Source of the DNA: Symsagittifera roscoffensis
Lineage: Eukaryota > Xenacoelomorpha > Acoela > Convolutidae
Length of the DNA stretch: 64,000 bases
NCBI RefSeq assembly: GCF_963678635.1
Contig: NC_087066.1
Span: 46,411,129 to 46,475,128, forward strand
Direction of reading: 5' to 3'
The translations under genes and the position numbers were made by a program. Below, one piece after another: positions 55,225 to 64,000 of the stretch. The notes below the pieces were generated by a model, which saw only the letters and a program-made list of their open reading frames with translations, was not told the origin of the DNA and ran no database searches. Within the stretch, counting starts at the first letter, position 1; each line of letters opens with the position of its first letter.

Positions 55225-55335
55225 GGTTCCGGTTCCTGGCAATCCAGTTCCTGGCAATCCGGTTCCTGGCAATCCGGTTCCTGGCAATCCGGTTCCTGGC
55301 AATCCGGTTCCTGGCAATCGCCTTTCTGGCAATTC
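55225..55335. repeat. 15-bp minisatellite GGTTCCTGGCAATCC
   Basis: About seven tandem copies, the first with CCA in place of CCG and the last diverging. The related TCCGGTTCCTGAT sequence follows. The ORFs over it are artefacts of the 15-base period. Confidence 0.9.
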
Positions 55336-56131
55336 TGTTCCGGTTCCTGATACTGTAAAAGTCGGGTAACGGTTCCGGTTCATAATAGTGACGATTCCTT
55401 GATTTTGTCACTTTTCGGGTCCAAGTCTGTTCTCAAAGTTCGATGTTTTCATTCTGCTGACTCAGCAAAAATTATTTGCAGAACCGCAAAATCATTCGCG
55501 AAATCTATTTTTGAATCACAATATACATTTGAAATAAATTTGTTTTGCTACGCTTGTTGTTGTCCAATCTAAGACCCACCTAGGTTAGGTCGATATCCCT
55601 AAAAACCTGTTTCCAAACAAGGTCTGCTCAAGTGAAAACGTTTGCCCAAGTCAAACATGTGGAAGGTACCGCTTAGTCACTTTTATAACTATTTCCTAGA
55701 GTTTGATTTGGATCTTAACGCTACCTGTTTGCCCCAAACCGCACACTCCGGTGGTCTTCTTCACCTGCTAAATAATGCTACTTAATCGGTCTTAATTTCA
55801 AACAGTATAAAATACTATTAATTGATATAAAGGTCCGATCCATCTAACCTGGAAATCATAGTCACTGTCCAGTCTCTACTTTTTTCTGATTTTTCTTCAA
55901 TTTCATTTCTTTTTTCGTTGTTTGTTACACTCTATGTCTTTTAACCGTTTTTAGTTACTCTGAGCCTCGGATCCAAAAGCGCACCGAGTAAAATTCCGTA
56001 GAATTACCTTCAAAGCTATCGCGGTACGACCAGAAGGTGGACACGTTCCAGTTGAAACGTACCACCAGTACTCTAGAATGGGCATGTAGCTGTGTCAAGT
56101 GGGTTCGATCCCATAGTCATGATGTCGTAAA

Positions 56132-58571
56132 ACACCCAGGAGCGCCATAAAAACACTTTGTAACAGTCGTCCAATTACGTCACTTGTGAGGTTAAGAGAA
56201 AAAGACCCTTTAACCAATGGCTCAAAGGTCAGGGATCCTACCTCTTTTTGTTTTTGTACCTCGTTCTGTCGAAGCCAATTCGGTTCGCTTAAGACATGAG
56301 ATATCAAAATCGTGTTACAGCTGAAAGGCTACTACCAAAATATCCCCCTCCCCACACACTCTAGAAATAAAAACGTCCCCTTTACTAGGTGTCTAAATAC
56401 CTAAAACACGACAACGCCGTAAAAAACAGGGTTGGAATCTCACGTATAACACTAGTTTTGATTAGACAGTGGACCCTTGATCCAATTCAGATAGATCAAC
56501 CTAAAACGCGCCTTATCTAAACTCGGCTGTGTAAAATACACTCTAGAAAAAGAATTTAGTACTCTAATATTGACACGTCTCTAGGATCAAGTAAATCATA
56601 TAACTAAAGTAACTCTTGAAACTTGAGGGGGTAATCTGTTTAATCTTAAGAAGTTTTTTTTTTGCTTTTTTTTCTTGTGCAATTTGTCAAGGAAAGACGG
56701 ACAGAGTTCAGAAAGTTCATTAAAGGTAGCGAATTGATAAAGACTCCGAAGTCAGGTACTAGCGCGCTGCATAAGCATCACAATCTGTGCAAAGATAAAG
56801 CACATCCCATCGATATCGACCAATTTATTATCCGTTTCTCTAAATCCCCGGGTCGCTCGTCCTCGCTAAAGAAAGGACTTACCGAACCAGCTTTAAGCTC
56901 TCCTATTTCAGTCGTACTTCTTAAGTGGATTGATAGCAACAATGTTGTGAATTCCTTGTTTCATAATAATGGAACATTCTATGATTTTATTCTTGAGAAG
57001 GTAATTCCCCAAAAGGATACTGTGCAGGTACCAAGTTCCGATCATGGATATGTCGCTGGAGCATCGTCTATGTCATCTGCTGAATAGGTATTTCGAGTTG
57101 AAGATGAACAGTTTGATATAAAGAATCACTTGTCCAACTTCCGTCCAACCAGTGCCGATCCAGAGCGTCTTTTCTCTTTAGCAAGGCTGTCCAAGAACTA
57201 TCTTCAAAATCGTTTATCTCCGGCGAACCACAGTCGAAATGTATTCCTAAGTAAGAGCCGGTATTTTTTCAATCTGGAGGTGTAATTTGACGTTTCTGCT
57301 GTGTATTGATTGTATCGATTATTATATTGTAATTGTACGATTGATCATGTAATTTAAGTTTGTATTCAAGCATTTTTTTCGTTTTTTAAGATTTAAACTG
57401 AGTCATTTTTCAAGATATCAGTTTTATTTGCCAATTTTTGATGTCAATTCCATGTCAATTCTGGCCAAAAATTCAATTACAATTCCCATTCCCGAAACTG
57501 GAATTGACCCCAATTCCAATTCACAATTCCTGTGACCCTGTCAACTCTCAATTCCAACAAAAGTCAAGTACTTGAATTCCCTGTCAGAAACAAGACAGCT
57601 CTACTCGAATTGATTATTATTGGTCCGTCATTTTGTGACATTCGACCAGAATGAACAAAAATGCAGATTCGGCGATTTTTAATAGTTAGCAGCTAGCCTT
57701 CCGAATTGAGAGTTTTGAGAGATAAGTGATGTTATTGGGACGATTAGTGAAACGGTGAAGGTCAAGATATTCTGGTATTTTGAAATTTTAAAAACTCGAA
57801 CTGAGAAGTCGCACTTCTGAGAAACGGCAAAAACAGCCATTTTGGAAGAAAACCAGAAGAAAATCAGAACAACAATAGTTGCGATAGTGATAACTAGGAG
57901 AATTGCGATAGAAAAACAACAACGAATAGCAGATCTAGCAGAGACCGTTCCGAGTTGCAACGATTGTGTCGCTACAATCGTTGCAAGGCCGTTCACAGCA
58001 ACGGTGAAGGGTAGAAAAACTGCCTTCTGGAAGGAAGATAAGATTGTTATTTCCCCGGATTCAGGAATCCGGAGGGGTCTCGGGATTTGAACTGAAACTG
58101 TTTTATTTAAACTTTTAGCTTCCGGGTTATGTCTTGAATTGAATTTATTTAACATCTGAATTCATTTTACGACGATGAGAAGCTAGGAGTTAAGGGAAAG
58201 GGTTAATCCATCTTCGATGGAGATGATGATTTTTATCTACTGAACAAAAACAATAGTAATATAATAAATAGTAGTAACCCCGTTTTTTGGAGTGACCTCG
58301 TGGTCTGGTAATACTGAGACCCAGCCATGAGCTCACTAATTTTGCATGTAATATTTTAATTTGAGCGTTCTGGTCGAAGCCGGAGAACAGTAACGTTTTT
58401 GTCGACCCGATGTTAGAAAGACAACCAAAAGAACTGGCTTTGGTAGAGACGGTGAAAAGCATGTAAAGCTCTGTTTAGACGTTGGCCAGTCGTCTTAGAA
58501 CCTAGCTTTATTTTCCGTCGATATGTACTTCCGGGCGAATGTTACATAGATGTTTTTATGGCGCTCCTGGG
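56132..58571 (+). mobile_element. hAT-type DNA transposon relic
   Basis: Bases about 56132-56155 are the reverse complement of about 58548-58571 (ACACCCAGGAGCGCC ... then ATAAAAACA), forming terminal inverted repeats around 2.4 kb. Inside, 56662-57285 encodes the C-terminal part of a transposase. The N-terminal BED finger and catalytic core are not seen, so it is a remnant. The 57.6-58.5 kb part has no recognisable gene. Confidence 0.65.
56662..57285 (+). pseudogene. hAT transposase C-terminal fragment
   Basis: The frame is open from 56662, interrupted by a TAG at 57085-57087, and continues in the same frame to the TAA at 57283-57285. The last 45 residues carry the hAT dimerisation signature: R-P-T-S-A-D-P-E-R-L-F-S followed by N-x-L-S-P and V-F-L-x-x-S. 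The upstream part is Ser/Lys-rich without clear catalytic Asp/Glu blocks. It lies within terminal inverted repeats. Confidence 0.7.
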
Positions 58572-61059
58572 TGTTATTATTTTTTAACATCATGACCGGC
58601 AGAACCGTTAACGAGCACTCCGCGCCGTGCGGATGCTCATAAAAACGCCCTTAAAAGGCCCTAACCGCCGGGCTGGAAGGGTAGTTCGGAACCCGAAAGC
58701 CCTCCGGATTACCGTGAATAGCTTTTTAACCTAGTTAAGACCAAAAGTTCCCGACCCAGGAAGGGTGGGGGGATCGGCCATCCCCTCGTTTCCTGAGAGG
58801 TCTGTGACCAAAAACACTTAAAGATATATATAAAACTAAACAAAAAGTAGTACCCAAGAAAAACAAAAAATATAAAAAAAAAACAAAAAAAAAAAACAGT
58901 AAAAAAGTAAAAAACAGTAGAAATCATCCCCCCAGACAAGATGTGATCCGACCCTCCCGTTTGTTGTTGATTGATATATTGTTGTTACAGGCATTTATAT
59001 CAATCAGGATCGTTACGATCACTTTTGTAGCCCGTTTGTGAGGCTTGTACTGTAGGGTTGTTTGAGTATTTAAGCACGTTAATGCCAATTTGCGCTCAAT
59101 CCGGAAGGGTCTGCTGATTTGCGCTCAATCCGGAGGGGTCTTGGGAGAAGACTGATCCGGCAAGCAGTACAAGGAGCAACAAGAAGGGGTATGGTCGACT
59201 GTTGGGTATCGTTAACAAGTTTTGTATCCCTTTTGGTACAAAAAATAAGATAGTAATCTGTGGGGGGCTCGACAGTGCTGCACTGTAGTCACCCTTCACC
59301 GAACTGCGAAAATCCGAGTTAAGCACTTTAATTCAACAAAGCCGGAGAGGTATAGTATTACTAATATTATTACTTACATAGCCTATATTAATACTCCTAT
59401 ATCGTTTTTCAGTGAAAAACACAGTAAGCGGACCGGTTCTTAGGGTCAAAATAGCGATATTTTGATCCCCCCACAAATCGCGATTTTTGAAATATCTATA
59501 TTTTTTGAAACGGAAAAAAGCGCTAAATTAGTGAATTACATTGTCACTGTGCTAGTATAATAAGTAGAACCGGTTGAGTTTCAGATCGGATTTTTTGCAT
59601 TGAGTTAGAAGAGTATAGGCCTTCTAAGCTCGGATCAATAAATGTTAGGTCGAAAAGAACGAAATTGCGGAAAAAGTGAGGCAGAACCTATAAGTGAGAA
59701 AATTTTTGAATTTAGAGAAAAGACGTTTTGGTTAATATTTTTGGAACGACTGGACAGATCCAGTTGATCTTGATACCATTAGATCAGAAATTAGCTGCGC
59801 TTACTAATAGGAACAAAAATTTTTCGAAAAAAAAAGCGTGAAAATTTTTTGAGATTGTTTTTAGGCACTTTTACGCTGTTCTAGAAAAATAGGGAAGGCT
59901 AAAGGCACCAGAAAACCTTGATCGAGCCGAAATTAGGCTAGCGATAAGACCCTTCGCCGTTAGCATGAATTGTCAAATAAGACGCTTAATTTCAACCCGG
60001 AAGGGTCAAGGGAAGGACCGCATACCCTTCCTAGTTGATACAAACGGCATAAAAGCATCGGAGATCATATCCGGAGGGGTACAGGTTGAAAATCATGGAA
60101 GTCTCCGAAAAGCGATTTTTACAAAACCGGAGGGGTCCCAATCAGGAGGGGTCCAAATTTTCCTAATTCGGAGGGGTCCAAGTTTTTCCTAAATTGGAGG
60201 GGCCCCAATCCGGAGGGGTCCTACTTTTGCTAATGCTGAGGGGTCCTATTTTTGCCAATCCGGAGTGGTACTGTTTTTTGTCAACCCGGAGGGGTATTAA
60301 TTTTGTGTAAGGACTTAGGTAAACAGAAGAAAAGATAATAGTGAGAGGTATTAGGTTACTAAGAGACAAGCTAGGAACCAGTGACTGCACTGGTAACTTG
60401 CCTTTTAAAAAAAAGAACAGATCAAAACAAAACAGGTCCAAACTCGCATATTCGCGACACTAAGTCTAAATTAGAAAAGAGTGTGTAACTCATTGGCGTG
60501 GATTGAAATACGTTTTTGTGAAAAAAGACTGCCCTGAGGATTTTAGTAGGTATAGCTCGGGCAGTCCGAAGGCAGATAGGTAAATGGAGACTCGGTCAGT
60601 GCAATAGACGCCCTCTTGAGAAAATTACTGCCGTCAAGTTTTGTCTGTTTGGTGCAGCACCAAGCAGGGAAAGCTCTTTCTTTAAAATACAAGTTCGACT
60701 ATTGTACTGCGACTGACTAAAAGTACAAAACACAAACGTTTTCCATAAAAATATTCTTGTTTTGTTATTTCTGGTTTTAAAGTAATAATATTTGTGCTTG
60801 ATTGGGAAGTGAGTACACAATCTTTTAAATTGACTGATATCATCATACTGTGCTAGTCCTCAAATCTTACGACTAATAATCGATTACTGTGGATAAATTG
60901 TATATACGCTGTACCGTGATAAAATACAAGGATTCGTGGTCACTATTTAATAGAAACTTTTGGAATTTATTGAGTTGTGTTATTATTATCAGTAGTCAGA
61001 TCAAAAGGACACTATCAATCGAATTGAGTGTATAGGCAGTAACAAGTGGCAAATTGAAT
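58572..61059 (+). other. Interval before the 61-kb Gag, no gene seen
   Basis: It contains an A-rich stretch at 58858-58920 and the repeat array listed separately. ORFs here are short and motif-free. It presumably includes the LTR or leader of the Gag-bearing element, but no LTR ends could be fixed. Confidence 0.4.
59095..60300 (+). repeat. TCCGGAGGGGTC-type repeats upstream of Gag
   Basis: Copies at about 59100 and 59130, then a dense run from 60055 to 60295 in which GGAGGGGTCC recurs about every 20-30 bases with AATTTTCCTAATTC-like spacers. It is the plus-strand equivalent of the array at 43230-43800. Confidence 0.75.
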
Positions 61060-63945
61060 ATGAGTCTAGACAAGTCAAGGAAAATCATACCTGAGAAACA
61101 GAGAAGAGCAATGACCGACCCTTTTGTGGAAAGGATCACACGAACCCGGACCGACAAAGGGGAGACGGTTTCAGGCAGAATGGTTGAAACCACAAGTCAA
61201 AAGTCCTAAGAAGAGCAAAAAGCTATGCTGGAAGTGGACGTCCATCCCAACCAGGCCATGAATGAGAACCAGGAAATACATGGACCGGAGGGGAGAGACA
61301 GAAGGCTGGCGAGTGGATCTACTCCGGTAGAACAAGGCCAAGATTTTGCCACTTCCACCAAGACACTGGACCGAGAGGAGATGTCGGAACTGTCCGACAT
61401 CTCTACTGAAATTGTGGCAACTAGAAGATCTCCCATAGACAATACCATGATGGCAGGCGTGACAGAGAAACTGGCAACGTCCTCATCGTTTGCAGAAATA
61501 GTGAAGAACACTTTCGGAAACATCTTTCCATTCACCATGGGAGTGGGTACAGGAAATGAAGGTGAGTCCCAGGAGGAAGAAGAGGACGATGATGAGCAGG
61601 TTGACTTTGGATCTCGAGTCAGCCTCAATAGTTCGACCCAGGAGAATGAGGCATACACCGACAGAGAGACTGGAACCATGCACAAATTTGGTGTGGTGAG
61701 AACGATAAGCAAGGACACAAACACATTAGGCCAGTCAAGAATCTTTGTGAGAATGACAAATTCGGAAACGCGACTTGGGGAGAATAGAAACATAGGGCTA
61801 GACAACGCATCGGCGGATCCAGAGGTGGAAAATGAAAAGAAGTCGAGGCAGAGAATCAAAGCCCGAATCTCGACCAGCACAAAACTACCTGGGATCGACA
61901 GGGTGACACCGCCACTAGTGACGCCACTAGTAGAAAACAGAGCATCATTAGAAGAAGCCTTGAACAACATAGTGGGCAGTATCTGAGAACAAAGAGAACA
62001 GATGTCCATAAAAATGAGTGAACTAGAAAGAGCAGTCCATGTTGAAAGAGAAAGTCTGCGGGAAGAAATAAACCGCAATAGACAAGAAGTTGGTAGAAGC
62101 GAAAAGCGCGTGAAGGAAAGAACGGAGGAGCACCTAGGGAAGAACTTGTCGCGAATGACAAGAGAAGCGGAACAGAGAGATTTACGCTAAAGAGACGACA
62201 TGGAGAAGTTAAGAATTCAGCAAGAGCAGTCTCTTGGGACTCTTGACACAAAGATAGATGCGATGATGGAGAGGCGAACTCAGGCTATCATGGATAGGTT
62301 GGACGGGCTACTAGGCAGCAAGAGTGGACCAAAAGAAGAAGAACCGAATTCGGGAGGTCCCAGCAGGGAGCCGAGGGTGAACTTCAATGACCATCAAAGG
62401 ACGAGGAAATATGGATCCACTAGAGGTAGGGGCAGTTCATTAGGCTATGCCACAAGGGATAATAGAACATGGGGCCCAAACAGTAGAGCAAGTTCAACAG
62501 GGAACAGACAGACCTCAAAAGAATGACCGACGCAAGGCACACATGCGACTGGGAGAGGTGATTCCGGTAACAGGAGACATGCAAGCCCAGGGAGGAGTCA
62601 TGTGGGCCAAGGGGGAAACAGTCACGGCGATTCGTATTGTAGGGATGTACCAAATACAGAGCCCATAACAGGGGGCGATGATACTTAGACGGGGCACTCA
62701 AGAGATGCTACGGCAATGGCCACATCCTTTGAAATCCTAAACAAGTCTTTGGAGACATTCCTGACGAGGTTATCTAGAACCAATGAACGCAGTAAAAAGT
62801 CCAGAAGAGTCTTTAAGAAACCAAGATGCTATAAAGACGAATCTGATGGCTGCATTGACACCTGGATAGAGGTGATGAAACTTCATTTTGAGGAAGAAGA
62901 CCTCTCAGAAAGGCAAGAGTGCAGTGCGCTCACCAGTAACTTGGAAGGGACAGCCCTAAACTGTGTGATGGCCAAAAAGCAATACCAGTGGGACACAGCT
63001 GAGAAAAACTTTGAAATCTTCTTAAATTGTTTTGGCTCTGGGGTGCAGGGACACCAAGCAATGATGCGCTTCGAGAAAAGGAGGCAACGAGAAGTTGAGA
63101 AGATAGACAAGTTTCTAGACGATTTGGAGATGCTTAGAAGGCGTAGCCAACCGGACGAGTCGAACAGGAGGATGAACCTGGCGGTAGCCTCAAAATTCAT
63201 CGATGGTGTGAAGAATGATGAACTTCGAACAATGTTAGCAACGCTTAACACACCACTATCAACCAGAGGAGTTGAGGCTCAAGTCAAAAGAATATCTTTT
63301 GCTGAAACCTCCGTCCAGATCTGGATATTACAAGAACAATTATGGCAATTTTAACAACGGACCAGCAAACCAAGGGACGATATGGACAAGGGACGCTCTT
63401 GTGCAAATTGCAGTTCGACGGACCATCACGTGTCAGCATGCCCAACTTATAAACAGGGCATGAAAGCAATAGGCTATAGCCTCGAGGACGAAGCTGCGTC
63501 AGAAGTTGATCATGAAAATTTCATGAGAGGAGTTATTGCAAAATTCGGCCCGAGGTGTTTCTTTTGCAACTTGGAAGGTCACTTTAAATCGGGTTGTCCT
63601 CAATTTTGGGATGCTGTAGCAGACATCAAGCATCCAAGGCACGAGGAAGCTTTATCGGGTGTGAAAGCCAGCAAGGCTCGCCTATTGAGTGAAGCGGAGG
63701 CGCGCAGAAAAGAAAAACCGCAAGAGCTGGCAACGAAGAAAATGCAGGCGGTAACAGAGGAGACATTTGAACCGGAACCGGTGACTGCGGCGGACGACTT
63801 CAAGATTGATTATAGGGCAGCATCGAGGGATGCTCTAAAAAGAGTGCAGCAGGAACTGGTAACGAAAGAGATCGAGCAAAAAGTGAAGCTCGAATTGGAA
63901 AATGAGAAACTACAGGAGAAACTGAATACCTTCGAGGCAACATAA
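61060..63945 (+). pseudogene. Gag-like protein with two zinc knuckles, broken by stops
   Basis: One frame runs from the ATG at 61060 to about 63300 with in-frame stops at 61207, 61984, 62188, 62524 and 62686. An out-of-frame excursion follows at about 63300-63380, and the same frame then ends at 63943-63945. Order: an acidic, Ser-rich N-terminus, a coiled-coil part (62000-62300), an Arg/Gly/Ser-rich linker, and a capsid-type domain (62716-63300, with K-F-L-D-D-L-E-M-L-R-R-R). A C-x-x-C-x4-H-x4-C knuckle lies near 63403-63446, a second (C-F-F-C-x4-H-x4-C) near 63559-63600, and a Lys/Glu-rich helical tail ends it. The family is shared with 41991-42851. Pol would lie to the right of the window. 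Confidence 0.75.
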
Positions 63946-64000
63946 GTCGAAGAAACGAAGGCACCAAGTAGTTTGAGCATGAAACTTAATGTGATCTCCG

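Noticed and set aside
55097-55411. ORFs with Ala-Arg-Asn-Arg-Ile or Leu-Ala-Ile-Arg-Phe repeats
   Set aside because: Artefacts of the 15-bp minisatellite, whose period is a multiple of three.
1-64000. CRISPR array, bacterial operon or tRNA gene
   Set aside because: No regular direct repeats with unique spacers, no bacterial ribosome-binding pattern and no cloverleaf seen; the introns and element types are eukaryotic.

Overview
The window is eukaryotic nuclear DNA, most likely from an animal. The only host gene I can support is split by GT-AG (one possibly GC-AG) introns. Almost everything else is transposable-element sequence: LTR retroelements of the Ty3/Gypsy type with envelope genes, a LINE with an apurinic-type endonuclease, hAT-type DNA transposons and their short derivatives, fold-back repeats and minisatellites. 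The sequence alone does not let me name the species or phylum. No tRNA, rRNA or CRISPR feature was seen.

Layout. (1) 1-10131, minus strand: a decayed env-bearing Ty3/Gypsy element (E1) with 5' LTR, primer-binding site, Gag, protease, a macrodomain (ADP-ribose binding/hydrolase fold, closest in pattern to the TARG1/OARD1 type) between protease and reverse transcriptase, RT, a tandemly duplicated RNase H region, no recognisable integrase, and an env that runs off the left edge. A decayed, apparently spliced ORF lies on the opposite strand between pol and env. (2) 10132-15449: gene-poor, with inverted repeats, a hAT-like short element and low-complexity arrays. (3) about 15450-31055, plus strand: a nearly intact, A-rich, complex env-bearing retroelement (E2) of the same clade as E1 (same 11-base primer-binding site, related zinc knuckle, related Env). 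It carries a leader with repeated hairpins, a small basic ORF, a single 2740-residue Gag-Pro-Pol, two small membrane-protein ORFs, a 378-codon open frame without any ATG, an 872-residue Env, and a Pro/Ser-rich 3' ORF cut by a 200-N gap. The 3' LTR is not seen.

(4) 31.3-41.3 kb: exons of one host gene on the plus strand, with phases that match across the first three exons, interrupted by fold-back elements, hAT-type short elements (one with a perfect 8-bp target duplication) and a dead LINE on the minus strand. (5) 41.9-53.8 kb: old minus-strand retroelement debris: a zinc-knuckle Gag relic, a repeat array, an ORF with SGNH/GDSL-hydrolase motifs, further unrecognised decayed ORFs and a long minisatellite. 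(6) 54.3-58.6 kb: a hAT transposon relic and an internally deleted relative. (7) 59-64 kb: a plus-strand Gag with two zinc knuckles, the same family as the 42-kb relic, preceded by the same type of repeat array.

How it works together. E1 and E2 would have made Gag-Pol from a full-length RNA primed by the same class of tRNA, and Env from a downstream ORF. E2 shows tightly packed ORFs (two ATGA stop/start overlaps and one 13-base overlap), which suggests coupled or spliced expression of accessory proteins. The two most interesting items are the macrodomain embedded in E1 Pol and the extra-ORF set of E2, above all the long frame that lacks an ATG.
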